From positions 2,604,001 to 2,668,000 of the forward strand of contig NZ_JAUSXQ010000001.1 of assembly GCF_030816115.1 (NCBI RefSeq): a stretch of 64,000 bases of DNA, read 5' to 3'. The notes beneath the pieces were generated by a model that worked only from the letters and a program-made list of their open reading frames with translations, had not been told where the DNA came from and ran no database searches. Both the position numbers and the translations under genes were made by a program. This DNA is from Chryseobacterium sp. W4I1 (GTDB lineage: Bacteria > Bacteroidota > Bacteroidia > Flavobacteriales > Weeksellaceae). Each line of letters begins with the position of its first letter. Within the stretch, counting starts at the first letter, position 1. Shown here piece after piece: positions 16,766 through 26,132 of the stretch.

Positions 16766-17701
16766 ATGACATCATCACAAAAATCATCCTACTTTCCCCC
16801 ATCCCCCACTAGCGAAACAAAACTCTTCAACACCCTGTTCACTCCTGATGATGTTCCCGTAAAAGCTACGCTACTCATCATCCACGGCATGCAGGAACAC
16901 AGCGGAAGATATGCTGAAATCGCCGGTTATTTCGCAGATCGTGGATTCGCTGTACTCACCTACGATCATTTGGGTCACGGAAAATCTGTAAAGGACAAAA
17001 AAGACATCGGATTTTTCCAGCTGGATCAACCGGATGAAAAGCTTATTTCAGATGCTGAAGCCATGAGTGAATATCTCCATGAACAATATCCGGATGTTCC
17101 TCATTTCGCTCTTGGACATTCCATGGGATCATTTGTTACCCGGTGTTTGCTCCAAAGATCAAGCAGCAAATTTACCGGCGCTGTTATTGTTGGAACCGGC
17201 GGACCTTTGGCGGGTATTAGTTTTATCAAAGGTTATCTCTCATTAGCTAACAAAATAGCACCTCATTATCCGACATATCTCAACACTCTTTTTAATACGG
17301 TTAATAACAAACACTTTAAGAAAGACAAAGATTTCAGTGATACAAGCTGGCTTAGCCTAAATCCAGCCAACAGAAAAGCTTTTATTGAAGATGAGATCTG
17401 CGGGATTCCTTTTACCAATAATGCTTTTTACGCGTTATTCAGTATTTATAAAAAAGCTACTGCAAGAAACTGGGCGGCTCCTATCTCAAAGTCCTTCCCC
17501 CTCTTATTTGTCAGCGGACAGAATGATCCGATCGGAGATTTTAGTAAAGGGGTTATGAAGACCGTTGATTATTTAAAACAGGATGGATTTAAAGATATCA
17601 ATGTCAAAATTTATCCCGAAATGCGCCACGAAATATTAAACGAGGAAATTAAAGAAGAGATCTTCAATGAAATATTTCAATGGATCTCAAAGCATTTATA
17701 A
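16766..17701 (+). CDS. Alpha/beta hydrolase, monoglyceride-lipase-like
   Basis: 311 residues. 'TLLIIHGMQEHSGRYAEIAGYFADRGFAVLTYDHLGHGKS' is the oxyanion-hole region typical of serine aminopeptidase S33/monoacylglycerol lipases. 'ALGHSMGSF' carries the nucleophile Ser, 'SGQNDPIGD' the Asp and 'YPEMRHEILNE' the His, so the triad is complete. No signal peptide is visible, so it is probably cytosolic. Substrate (monoglycerides or other esters) is inferred. Confidence 0.88.
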   Translation: MTSSQKSSYFPPSPTSETKLFNTLFTPDDVPVKATLLIIHGMQEHSGRYAEIAGYFADRGFAVLTYDHLGHGKSVKDKKDIGFFQLDQPDEKLISDAEAMSEYLHEQYPDVPHFALGHSMGSFVTRCLLQRSSSKFTGAVIVGTGGPLAGISFIKGYLSLANKIAPHYPTYLNTLFNTVNNKHFKKDKDFSDTSWLSLNPANRKAFIEDEICGIPFTNNAFYALFSIYKKATARNWAAPISKSFPLLFVSGQNDPIGDFSKGVMKTVDYLKQDGFKDINVKIYPEMRHEILNEEIKEEIFNEIFQWISKHL

Positions 17702-17756
17702 CAAACATTCTGTCGTATCTGAAAACCTGCTCCTTTGTTGCAAGAGCACGAAATCT

Positions 17757-17831
17757 GTCATTGAGAACCGCAGGTGAAGCAATCTAACATAAATAAAGAG
17801 ATTGCTCCGTCGCTACGTTCCTCACAATGAC
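17757..17831. repeat. Palindromic interspersed repeat of the GTCATTG type
   Basis: The two arms are imperfect inverted copies: GTCATTGAGAACCGCAGGTG then AAGCAATCT on the left, and AGATTGCT...GTTCCTCACAATGAC (17799-17831) on the right. This GTCATTG...GCAATCTC element is, from memory, dispersed in many bacterial genomes. It sits in a gene-free spacer between convergent genes. Confidence 0.6.
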
Positions 17832-17938
17832 AAATATGGACATACCTCACTTCTAAATCCAATAAAATACAACACAAACATCTGTGTAATCAGCAAAATC
17901 TGCGTGAGCAATAAAATCAGCAAAATCAAATAACCATA

Positions 17939-19528
17939 CTAATCCAAAACAATCTCCCTCTTCGCTTTAACTTCTTGAAGAAAACTTTCATCATGGGAAA
18001 TCACGACCAGAGTTCCATGATAATCCCTAATAGAATTGGTAAGAATTTCTACATTCTGCAGATCTAAATTATTCGTCGGCTCATCCAGGATAATCATATC
18101 AGGAGCTTTATTGCTTATAGAAAGTCCGCACAAAAGCAGTCTCAATCGTTCTCCTCCGCTTAATACACTACATTTTTTATCCCACGTTTCTTTTCCGAAT
18201 AGAAATCTGGCCAGTAAAGTTTTGACTTCAGATTCCGGCATCGCACTGTCATTGAACTGCTGGGCAAAATCATAGACAGTCACTTCCTGACCGATCAGAG
18301 AATATTCCTGATCCAAGTAGATCGTATTAAATTCTGCTTTCGTAATCTTTCCTTCAGACGGATTTAAATTTCCTAATAAGAGTTGTATCAGCGTTGTCTT
18401 TCCGGAACCGTTAGAGCCTTTAAGTGAAATTCTTTCTCCACTCAGGATCTCCAGGCTGATATTTTTATCCCACAGGTTTTCACTTCCGTATTTGAAATTA
18501 ATTTCCTCAGCAGAGATCAGGATCTTTCCTGAATGCAGATTCGAATCATTGAAATTTACCTTCATCTGCTCTGAATTTTTCAAAGAAGAGCGTAGATCCC
18601 GAAGATCACCGGAAATACCACTGATTTTTTCTTCATGAATCCCTTTCAGCTTCGATGTATTTTTCTCGGCATTATTTCTGAGTGTGTTCATCATAATCCT
18701 CGCCACACCGGACTTTTCCTGCTTCTGCTTTCCTCTTGCGTCCAGTTTTTGTTTTCTTTCTAATGTTTCCCGCTCTTTTTCCTTTGCCTTTTTCAATGCA
18801 CGTTCTTTAGAATGAATATCGTTGCTGAGAGCTTCATTTTCAATTGCTTTCTGCTCAGAATAGAAATCATAATTTCCGCCGTAAGTAGAAATTCCCTGGT
18901 TACTGAGTTCAAATATTGTATCTACAATATTCAGCAGACTTCTGTCGTGGCTGACGATGACAACGGTTGCATTTGTTTTTTCAATAAGATCATATAAAAG
19001 GTTTCTTCCTTCCAGATCTAGATGATTCGTAGGCTCGTCCAGTAAAATAATTTCAGGCCCATTGATCTGAATTCCAGCCAGAAAAACTTTTGTTTTTTGC
19101 CCCCCGCTTAAACTTTCCAGTTTTTGATTAAGGTCTACATTGTCAAGTTTCCAGTACTGTAAAGCATTCTGGCAGCGTTCTTCAATCTCCCAGTCATCAT
19201 TTAAAACTTCAAAATACTCTTCGTTTACTTCTCCATTGGTGATCTTTTGAAGCGCATTCAGTTTTTGATCTACCTTGAGACATTCTGCAATCGTACAGTG
19301 ATCAAAGTTGCCAAACATCTGGGGAACATAATATAGATCACCTTTGACGGTAATATTTCCTTCCAAGGGTTTTATTTCCCCGGCAATGAGCTTCAGCAGT
19401 GTGGATTTTCCAGTACCATTGTTTCCCACTAAAGCTGATTTGGCGTGAGATGGTATCGTTAAGTTGATAGAATTAAATAGCAGGTTTCCTGCTGGAAACC
19501 CAAAAGTAATATGTTGTAGAAAAAGCAT
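17939..19528 (-). CDS. ABC-F family ATPase
   Basis: 529 residues with two ABC domains and no membrane segments. First domain: 'VGNNGTGKSTLL', signature 'LSGGQKTKV', 'LLDEPTNHLD'. Second: 'LKGSNGSGKTTLI', signature 'LSGGERLRL', 'ILDEPTNNLD'. The linker is charged and helical (KEKERETLERKQKLDARGKQKQEKSG). ABC-F proteins act on ribosomes; some give antibiotic protection and others tune translation. I cannot place it in a resistance subgroup by eye. Confidence 0.9.
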   Translation of the reverse strand: MLFLQHITFGFPAGNLLFNSINLTIPSHAKSALVGNNGTGKSTLLKLIAGEIKPLEGNITVKGDLYYVPQMFGNFDHCTIAECLKVDQKLNALQKITNGEVNEEYFEVLNDDWEIEERCQNALQYWKLDNVDLNQKLESLSGGQKTKVFLAGIQINGPEIILLDEPTNHLDLEGRNLLYDLIEKTNATVVIVSHDRSLLNIVDTIFELSNQGISTYGGNYDFYSEQKAIENEALSNDIHSKERALKKAKEKERETLERKQKLDARGKQKQEKSGVARIMMNTLRNNAEKNTSKLKGIHEEKISGISGDLRDLRSSLKNSEQMKVNFNDSNLHSGKILISAEEINFKYGSENLWDKNISLEILSGERISLKGSNGSGKTTLIQLLLGNLNPSEGKITKAEFNTIYLDQEYSLIGQEVTVYDFAQQFNDSAMPESEVKTLLARFLFGKETWDKKCSVLSGGERLRLLLCGLSISNKAPDMIILDEPTNNLDLQNVEILTNSIRDYHGTLVVISHDESFLQEVKAKREIVLD

Positions 19529-19886
19529 AATTTCTTTCCTAATTAAGGTTAAACTTCAATAATCCGAATGGTTATTGCTTATTAGATCTGAAAGAAATTG
19601 AATCCTACATGTATATATGATTGGTTTTAGTACTGCAAAGATAATAAATTATTAATAGAGAAATAGAAAGTCATATATTCTGGATTTAAAATTTCTGGTC
19701 AGAATAACTCTGTGACTATAGAGTTGGCCAATCGAAGATTTAACTGGGCGCTTCACTAAAACTATAAATTTAATGCCATATTATTTCCAGTACATCCTTT
19801 TCAAACGGCCGTTTGTAAAATCCTGGCGAAAAGTGCAAAAGATTCTGATCAAAAAATCGTAACTTTGCAAACTACTAAAATTTTTT
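19529..19886. other. Divergent promoter spacer between the ABC-F gene and hpt
   Basis: 358 bases with no convincing ORF. A -7 element TAACTTTG (19860-19867) lies 19 bases before hpt. I see no strong hairpin, riboswitch or repeat in the rest. Confidence 0.5.
19860..19867 (+). promoter_or_regulatory. -7 element for hpt
   Basis: TAACTTTG matches TAnnTTTG; transcription should start near 19872, leaving a short leader before the ATG at 19887. Confidence 0.5.
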
Positions 19887-20441
19887 ATGGAAAGCATTAA
19901 AGTTCACGACAAAACTTTCGTTCCTTATCTGAAGGACGCCGAAATTCAGGAAATTGTAAAAGAAACAGCTTTAAAGATTTATGAAGACTATAAGGACGAG
20001 GTTCCGGTTTTCATCGGTGTTCTGAACGGAGTGATCATGTTCTTCTCAGATCTTCTGAAATACTATCCGGGTGAGTGCGAAATTGCTTTCATCCAAATGA
20101 GTTCTTATGCAGGAACTGAATCTACAGGGATTGTTTACCAGAAAATGGAACTGACTAAAGACGTAAAAGACCGTCACATCATTCTTGTGGAAGACATCGT
20201 GGATACAGGGAATACAGTTGAAAGTCTATTCAAATATTTCACAGAAACCCAGCGTCCGAAATCTGTAAAACTGGCTTCATTCTTATTAAAGCCTGATGTT
20301 TACAAAAAAGATTTCAAGCTGGACTATATCGGAAAAGAGATTCCGAATAAGTTTGTCCTTGGTTATGGACTTGATTATGATGAAATAGGAAGAAACCTTG
20401 CCAATCTTTATCAGTTGGAAGAGGGACAGATCAACCACTAA
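19887..20441 (+). CDS. hpt: Hypoxanthine phosphoribosyltransferase
   Basis: Salvages hypoxanthine (and usually guanine) to nucleotides with PRPP. 184 residues. The PRPP-binding motif VEDIVDTGNT is at 101-110; 'FIGVLNGVIMFFSDLL' is the PPi loop region and 'KFVLGYGLDYDEIGRNL' the C-terminal purine-recognition part. It precedes adk, so two nucleotide-metabolism genes are neighbours, but a 124-base spacer with repeat-like sequence lies between them. Confidence 0.95.
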   Translation: MESIKVHDKTFVPYLKDAEIQEIVKETALKIYEDYKDEVPVFIGVLNGVIMFFSDLLKYYPGECEIAFIQMSSYAGTESTGIVYQKMELTKDVKDRHIILVEDIVDTGNTVESLFKYFTETQRPKSVKLASFLLKPDVYKKDFKLDYIGKEIPNKFVLGYGLDYDEIGRNLANLYQLEEGQINH

Positions 20442-20444
20442 TAC

Positions 20445-20560
20445 TGCTACTAGCTTTTGGCTATTAGCCTTTAGCTTTAAATATTAAATCGAAATAAAGT
20501 AAATATTAACTAAAAAAGCTAGAGGCCAGAAGTGTACTGCTGAAAGCCAAAAGCGAATCA
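20445..20560. repeat. Low-complexity inverted repeat spacer between hpt and adk
   Basis: CTAGCTTTTGGCTATTAGCC at 20450-20469 is partly complementary to AAAAAGCTAGAGGCCAGAAG (20513-20532) and to GAAAGCCAAAAGCG (20542-20555). The words 'agctttt' and 'ggct' recur on both strands. It looks like a decayed palindromic intergenic element. Confidence 0.4.
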
Positions 20561-20565
20561 ACATT

Positions 20566-21144
20566 ATGATAAACATTGTTCTGTTCGGCCCTCCAGGAAG
20601 TGGAAAAGGAACACAAGCTCAAAACCTGATCGAAAAATTCAATTTAAAACAGATTTCAACAGGTGATCTTTTCAGATACAATATGAAAAATGACACTGAG
20701 CTTGGAAAATTGGCTAAGTCTTATATTGATAAAGGAGAATTGGTTCCGGATCAGGTAACAACAGATATGCTTACCGACGAACTGAGAAAGCCTACCGATA
20801 CCAACGGATTTATCTTTGACGGCTACCCAAGAACTACCGCACAGACGGAAGCTTTGGAAAGAATCGTAAAAGAAGAGCTGAATGATAAGATAGACATCTG
20901 CCTATCATTAATCGTAGAAGATAAAATTTTGATTGAAAGACTTCTGAAAAGAGGTGAAACCAGCGGAAGATCTGATGACAGCAATGTAGAGATCATCGAA
21001 AACAGAATTAAAGAATATTATACTAAAACAGCAGAAGTAGCCGAATTGTACAAGCAGCAGGGAAAATATGTTGAAGTAAACGGTGTGGGAGAAATTGATG
21101 AAATTTCTCAAAACCTTTTCGCTGAAGTAGAAAAAATAAAATAA
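20566..21144 (+). CDS. adk: Adenylate kinase
   Basis: Interconverts ATP + AMP and 2 ADP. 192 residues; the P-loop is [11 protein letters not shown] (8-18), the AMP site '[10 protein letters not shown]' and '[14 protein letters not shown]'. The lid is the short form ('[16 protein letters not shown]'), without the zinc-finger insertion of long adenylate kinases, as usual in Bacteroidetes. A hairpin, but no T tract, separates it from obgE. Confidence 0.97.
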   Translation: MINIVLFGPPGSGKGTQAQNLIEKFNLKQISTGDLFRYNMKNDTELGKLAKSYIDKGELVPDQVTTDMLTDELRKPTDTNGFIFDGYPRTTAQTEALERIVKEELNDKIDICLSLIVEDKILIERLLKRGETSGRSDDSNVEIIENRIKEYYTKTAEVAELYKQQGKYVEVNGVGEIDEISQNLFAEVEKIK

Positions 21145-21156
21145 TCGGGATACGGG

Positions 21157-21184
21157 GACGGGATTGGAAAATTCGAATCCCGTC
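21157..21184 (+). promoter_or_regulatory. Hairpin between adk and obgE
   Basis: A 9-bp perfect stem (GACGGGATT 21157-21165 with AATCCCGTC 21176-21184) has no T run after it. It may stabilise or process a joint adk-obgE mRNA rather than terminate it. Confidence 0.45.
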
Positions 21185-21209
21185 ATCCGCAACTCGCAAC
21201 ACAAACTAT

Positions 21210-22193
21210 ATGTCTAACTTTGTAGATTACGTAAAGATCCATTGTAAAAGCGGACACGGAGGTGCAGGTTCTGCCCACCTTCGCCGTGAAAAATATATTC
21301 CTAAAGGGGGTCCTGACGGAGGTGACGGAGGCCGAGGAGGGCACGTCATCATGAGAGGAAATGCCCAGGAATGGACTTTACTACCCCTTCGATATACCCG
21401 TCACATAAAAGCAGAGCGTGGTGAAAACGGAGCAAAAAGCCAGCTGACCGGTGCTGACGGTGCTGATATTTATATCGATGTTCCAATTGGAACTATTGCT
21501 AAAAATGAAGAGGGAGAAATTATCGGTGAAATTCTTGAAGACAAGCAGGAAATCACTCTGATGCAAGGAGGAAAGGGAGGAAAAGGAAATGAGCATTTCA
21601 AATCTTCTACCAATCAGACTCCTAGATATGCACAGCCAGGAATGGACGGTGAGGAAGGCTTTGTTGTTTTTGAACTTAAAATTTTGGCCGATGTCGGTTT
21701 GGTTGGTTTTCCAAATGCCGGAAAATCCACCCTTCTAGCTTCCGTATCTGCTGCAAAACCTAAGATTGCCAATTATGCATTTACGACTTTGACTCCTAAC
21801 TTGGGTATCGTAGATTACAGAAATTACAAATCATTTGTAATGGCTGATATCCCCGGCATCATTGAAGGTGCAGCGGAAGGAAAAGGTTTAGGACATAGAT
21901 TCTTAAGACATATTGAAAGAAATTCCATCCTTTTATTCTTAATTCCGGCCGATTCTGAAGATCATTTCCAGGAGTTTAAAATTCTTGAAAATGAATTAAC
22001 GGAATACAATCCTGAACTATTGGATAAAGATTTTATCGTTTCGGTTTCAAAATCTGACCTTTTGGATGATGAGCTAAAGAAAGAGATCTCTGCTGAGTTC
22101 CCTGAAAACAGACAGCCATTATTTTTCTCCGGAGTTACTGGAGAAGGCCTGGTAGAACTGAAAGATGCAATCTGGAAAAAACTTCACGGATAA
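21210..22193 (+). CDS. obgE: Obg-family GTPase
   Basis: Essential ribosome-associated GTPase. 327 residues: Obg glycine-rich fold (1-158; '[32 protein letters not shown]'), then the G domain with '[11 protein letters not shown]' (P-loop), '[17 protein letters not shown]' (switch II) and 'SKSD' (base recognition). It lacks the extra C-terminal OCT domain of some relatives. The next gene starts three bases after its stop. Confidence 0.97.
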   Translation: MSNFVDYVKIHCKSGHGGAGSAHLRREKYIPKGGPDGGDGGRGGHVIMRGNAQEWTLLPLRYTRHIKAERGENGAKSQLTGADGADIYIDVPIGTIAKNEEGEIIGEILEDKQEITLMQGGKGGKGNEHFKSSTNQTPRYAQPGMDGEEGFVVFELKILADVGLVGFPNAGKSTLLASVSAAKPKIANYAFTTLTPNLGIVDYRNYKSFVMADIPGIIEGAAEGKGLGHRFLRHIERNSILLFLIPADSEDHFQEFKILENELTEYNPELLDKDFIVSVSKSDLLDDELKKEISAEFPENRQPLFFSGVTGEGLVELKDAIWKKLHG

Positions 22194-22196
22194 AAG

Positions 22197-22988
22197 ATGA
22201 CACACTCATTAAAAAAAATAACAGCACCCGCTGTTATTTTTGTTTCATTTCTTCTACCTTTCTCAGCATATGCTCAGAGTGGTGATTCGTTCGTGGAACT
22301 AACTAAATTGGATGAACCGGCACCTTTCAGTGATAAGGCATTTTTCAGGTTTGAATTCAATAAAAGGTTAACATATAAATTGATCTACGATACAGTATCT
22401 GATAAGGGTATAAGTAATGAGGTGAATGAAGTTGTAGAATATTATACCAGTGAAACAGATCCTTCCGTTCTGTATTTTAATAACAGCAGAAATGGGATCA
22501 TTTATAATTTAAATAAAGACACCAACCCTGTTCTTCCCGTTTTGATTAAGGATGAGAATAAGGATATCAAACCTGGGAATTTTGACTATTTTAAAGGTGA
22601 CATTTCTTTGGAATCTGAAATTACCGATATCAAGAAAAGAAAGAAAATAAAAACCGATCAGATCTTAGAACTGGTCGAGAAGAAAGCGGAAAATGATCTG
22701 ACTCATTATAAGTACAATCTGGTCCGCAATGATAAAGGAAGGACAAATTTAGGGGTTATTGAACTGGATATTACCAACAGTGATAATGGTTTCAATAACA
22801 ATATTCTTTATGATATGGAGCCTCTGTTCTTCAAAAATAAGATCCTATTTGATAAAGGCGAAATAAAAAGCTATTCTTATTACAGTTCTGCAGAAAAGAG
22901 AACAAAGCATTATGAATCAATGGATTCCAACCCTGTTATTTTAAGATTATCATTTACTAAAGGCTGTTGCGTCTCTTCTCTGGAATAG
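22197..22988 (+). CDS. Secreted protein of unknown function
   Basis: 263 residues with a signal peptide ending SAYA/QSG. The mature part is rich in Asp, Asn and Lys with no transmembrane segment and no motif I recognise; a CC pair lies six residues from the end. It begins three bases after obgE and is probably co-transcribed. Its size and style match Bacteroidetes periplasmic proteins. No function assigned. Confidence 0.65.
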   Translation: MTHSLKKITAPAVIFVSFLLPFSAYAQSGDSFVELTKLDEPAPFSDKAFFRFEFNKRLTYKLIYDTVSDKGISNEVNEVVEYYTSETDPSVLYFNNSRNGIIYNLNKDTNPVLPVLIKDENKDIKPGNFDYFKGDISLESEITDIKKRKKIKTDQILELVEKKAENDLTHYKYNLVRNDKGRTNLGVIELDITNSDNGFNNNILYDMEPLFFKNKILFDKGEIKSYSYYSSAEKRTKHYESMDSNPVILRLSFTKGCCVSSLE

Positions 22989-23050
22989 CTGCAATGCTTA
23001 AACTATCTGTATTGGAATAATTATTGAAAGAAACAGGAAAACCATCCACT

Positions 23051-23539
23051 ATGAAATTTATACTAAGTCTTTGTGCATTTATATTCTTATTTTCATGCAC
23101 TACACAAAAAGTTGCTTCAAAATATACTAAAATTGAATACCAGGCCGGTGCATGTTTTGGATCCTGCCCTATTTTCACAATGACCATCAATCCGGACAGA
23201 ACTGCTGTTCTGGAAGCTGAGCATTTCAATTTTTCAAAGAATTTTTCCAAAGGTGAATTTTCGCAGCCTCGTGAGGGAACTTTTAAAGCCACTATTAAAG
23301 AATCGGATTATAATAAACTAATCATGCTTTTGAACGGCCTTGATGTTAAAAACCTGAAAGACAAGTACGGTACAAGGAATATCACAGATCTTTCAACGTC
23401 TTATCTGAGAATTAATTTCACAGACGGAACTTCTAAAAATGTAGAGGATTATGGCAAGAGAGGAAGTGAAAAACTAAGGGAAGTTTACCTGTTCATTGAA
23501 GACCTGAGACATAATCAGGAGTGGACAAAAGTAAAATAA
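23051..23539 (+). CDS. DUF6438-type lipoprotein
   Basis: I start at ATG 23051 (162 residues) because it gives a clean lipoprotein signal, 'MKFILSLCAFIFLFSC' with Cys16; an upstream TTG at 23024 would prepend nine polar residues. The mature part has 'IEYQAGACFGSCPIFTMTINPDRTAVLEAE', the Cys-x3-Cys-Pro pattern and strand order of the DUF6438 family. Function is unknown; outer-membrane anchoring is inferred. Confidence 0.75.
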   Translation: MKFILSLCAFIFLFSCTTQKVASKYTKIEYQAGACFGSCPIFTMTINPDRTAVLEAEHFNFSKNFSKGEFSQPREGTFKATIKESDYNKLIMLLNGLDVKNLKDKYGTRNITDLSTSYLRINFTDGTSKNVEDYGKRGSEKLREVYLFIEDLRHNQEWTKVK

Positions 23540-23560
23540 TCTGCTTAAAAATATTTAGAC

Positions 23561-23568
23561 TACCTTTG
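23561..23568 (+). promoter_or_regulatory. -7 element for the DEAD-box helicase gene
   Basis: TACCTTTG matches TAnnTTTG. A transcript from here can use either TTG start, at 23589 or 23628. Confidence 0.5.
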
Positions 23569-23627
23569 CACCATATAATTCCTTCACATTGAGGGGATTT
23601 TATTTTAAATTTAAAAAAACAGTTCAT

Positions 23628-24923
23628 TTGAATTTTACAGACCTAAACTTAATAGAACCTATTGCAAAAGCAATTGAGGAACAGGGTTATACAAATCCCA
23701 CGCCCATTCAGGAGAGATCTATCCCTGAAATCTTAAAAGGAAGCGACTTTTTAGGATGCGCACAGACAGGAACAGGAAAAACAGCGGCGTTTGCTATTCC
23801 TATCCTTCAGAATTTATCAAAAACAAAGACCAAAAATAATCATATAAAAGCCCTGATCTTAACGCCGACAAGAGAACTTGCCATTCAGATCGAGGAAAAT
23901 ATCAACGCATACGGAAAATATCTTCCATTAAAACAACTCGTTATTTTCGGAGGAGTAAAGCAGGGAAATCAGGAGAACGCCTTAAGAAGAGGTATTGATA
24001 TCCTGGTAGCAACTCCTGGAAGACTTCTGGATTTTATCGCTCAGGGTATTATCAGCCTAAAAAACATTGAAATCTTTGTTCTTGACGAAGCAGACAGAAT
24101 GCTTGACATGGGCTTTGTGCATGATGTAAAAAGAGTGATTAAACTTCTTCCACCGAGAAGACAGACGCTGTTCTTTTCAGCAACCATGCCTTCTGAAATC
24201 CAGAAACTGGCAGATTCTATATTAAATAATCCTGTAAAGGTAGAAGTTACTCCGGTTTCTTCCACAGCAGAAACGATCAAGCAGTCGGTTTATTTTGTAG
24301 ACAAAGAAAATAAACTGGATCTTCTTTCTCATATTTTAGAGAATGATATCGCTGATTCTGTACTGGTATTTTCCAGAACGAAACACGGTGCTGATAAGAT
24401 TGCAAGAAAACTACAGAAAGATAATATTTCAGCAGAAGCCATTCACGGAAATAAATCTCAAAATGCAAGACAGAATGCATTAAATAATTTTAAGTCCGGA
24501 AAAACAAGGATTCTGGTTGCTACAGACATCGCTGCAAGAGGTATTGATATTGATGAATTGAAGTATGTGATCAATTTCGAGCTTTCTGACGTTTCGGAAA
24601 CCTACGTTCACAGAATCGGAAGAACAGGAAGAGCAGGAGCTGAAGGATCATCTATCTCTTTTGTAGACGGACTTGATCTTTTAAACTTAAGAAATACGGA
24701 GAAGCTCATTGGAAAGAAAATTCCTATTATAAAGGACCACCCTTTCCATACAGATAATCTGGTTGCCCAGAAAAGGGATTCTAACAATAAACCTGCTTCG
24801 GGAGGTGGCGACAGGAGACCTGCAAGATCTCCAAAACCTCAGGGTAACGGCAGTAAGCCTGCAGGCAGTACTCCTACGGGATTCAAAAAGCCTAAGAATA
24901 AAAATTTCACAAGGAAAAAATAA
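23628..24923 (+). CDS. DEAD-box RNA helicase, RhlE-like
   Basis: I prefer the TTG at 23628 (431 residues, '[21 protein letters not shown]'), which matches family N-termini; an earlier TTG at 23589 adds 13 basic residues. All core motifs are present: Q-motif '[12 protein letters not shown]', '[11 protein letters not shown]', 'PTRELAIQ', '[11 protein letters not shown]', 'SAT', and 'ARGIDI' and '[10 protein letters not shown]'. The basic C-terminal tail ([17 protein letters not shown]) suggests RNA binding. Role in RNA unwinding or ribosome assembly is from family knowledge. Confidence 0.92.
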   Translation: MNFTDLNLIEPIAKAIEEQGYTNPTPIQERSIPEILKGSDFLGCAQTGTGKTAAFAIPILQNLSKTKTKNNHIKALILTPTRELAIQIEENINAYGKYLPLKQLVIFGGVKQGNQENALRRGIDILVATPGRLLDFIAQGIISLKNIEIFVLDEADRMLDMGFVHDVKRVIKLLPPRRQTLFFSATMPSEIQKLADSILNNPVKVEVTPVSSTAETIKQSVYFVDKENKLDLLSHILENDIADSVLVFSRTKHGADKIARKLQKDNISAEAIHGNKSQNARQNALNNFKSGKTRILVATDIAARGIDIDELKYVINFELSDVSETYVHRIGRTGRAGAEGSSISFVDGLDLLNLRNTEKLIGKKIPIIKDHPFHTDNLVAQKRDSNNKPASGGGDRRPARSPKPQGNGSKPAGSTPTGFKKPKNKNFTRKK

Positions 24924-24925
24924 AG

Positions 24926-24956
24926 AAAAAGCTTCTCAGTATTGAGAAGCTTTTTT
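24926..24956 (+). terminator. Terminator after the RhlE-like helicase
   Basis: 13-bp stem (24926-24938 with 24943-24955), 4-base loop and T run; A-rich on the other side, so it may also act on the opposing minus-strand operon. Confidence 0.85.
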
Positions 24957-24964
24957 ATATTGTA

Positions 24965-26098
24965 TCAAAACTTAAAAGCAAAAACTTTTTCAAAATAATG
25001 CAGCATATATTCTTTTGAATTTCCTGAACTGTCATACTGTATGTGGAGGTAAAAAACAAGGAAGAAAAGGATAGTTATGATCAATAATGGAATATTAAAT
25101 TTCCCCTCAATACAAGGTGTCTTTTTATAATTATCCGGCAAAGCAGTAATGATTAAAATGATCAGCAGCAATGCATAAATATGATTCCAACGGAACCAGT
25201 CGGCTCCTAAAAAATAAAGCGGACTAACCCATACCAAAGAAACCAGAATGAAAATTTTAAACTTTTTTGTTTTAGAAGGCAGGAACTTTTTTACAAAGAG
25301 AAAGGATAAAAATATCATGAACAGCAATTCCAGACCAAATAAGATATAGGACTGATAAGCACTGATCATTTCCTTTCTTTCCTTGACAAAATCATAGCTA
25401 AAAATATTCAGTCTGGTAAATTCTATCCCTCTGTTTTTTAAAATCTCCAATGAATGTCCCTGGTTAATTTCCCCACCACAAAAGAACAATATTAAAATAA
25501 CCAATGTAGAGGTGGCAAATAAACTTCCCAAATATTTTAAATCCGTGTTTTTTGTCTTTAAAATATAAGCGCTCATTACAAAGGGCAAATAAAAATAAAA
25601 CATTTCATGGATAAACAGTCCAATAATGAAACCGATGAAAAGGATGTACTTTTTTAATTCACTCTGTTTTCCGCAAACAAAAAATAAGACCAAAGCCATT
25701 AAAATAATTTCTTTTCTCCCTGAATTAAAAATATTAACAGGAATAAACAAAAGACAAAGTGGCGAACATAATAATATTAAAATGTCCCAATTGAGTTTTT
25801 TAGATTTCAGTAAACGGAATAAAAAATAGAAAATAAGCAGAAAGAAAAATGACTGTATAATAAAAACCTGTGTGTTAAGCTGGATCTTCAGATAGTCCTG
25901 TATAAAAAACAAAAAGCTTCCGGATAAACCTCTTCTTTTAAATCCCCCGTCCTCATAATTGATGAGCCAATCTGATACCGTCCAGCCTAGCTCCGGAAGA
26001 TGGGATTTAATATAGAACTGGGCAATTATATACAGTAAAATGATTAGAAGAAATCCTACAAAGCCATAAAATTTCATTTCTTTAAATATTCTTATCAT
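24965..26098 (-). CDS. Multi-pass membrane protein of unknown function
   Basis: I place the start at 26098 (377 residues, 'MIRIFKEMKFYGF'). The longer frame back to 26269 runs 137 bases into the preceding gene, and an AGGA lies just before 26098. About nine to ten membrane helices, with conserved-looking loops 'INYEDGGFKRRGLSGS' and 'GADWFRWNH'. The latter, and the periplasmic loops of the upstream neighbour, recall polymer-related or glycosyltransferase-like (GT-C) membrane proteins, but I cannot assign it. Confidence 0.6.
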   Translation of the reverse strand: MIRIFKEMKFYGFVGFLLIILLYIIAQFYIKSHLPELGWTVSDWLINYEDGGFKRRGLSGSFLFFIQDYLKIQLNTQVFIIQSFFFLLIFYFLFRLLKSKKLNWDILILLCSPLCLLFIPVNIFNSGRKEIILMALVLFFVCGKQSELKKYILFIGFIIGLFIHEMFYFYLPFVMSAYILKTKNTDLKYLGSLFATSTLVILILFFCGGEINQGHSLEILKNRGIEFTRLNIFSYDFVKERKEMISAYQSYILFGLELLFMIFLSFLFVKKFLPSKTKKFKIFILVSLVWVSPLYFLGADWFRWNHIYALLLIILIITALPDNYKKTPCIEGKFNIPLLIITILFFLVFYLHIQYDSSGNSKEYMLHYFEKVFAFKF

Positions 26099-26132
26099 AT
26101 CACTTCCTATATTATCTAATTTAAAATATATA

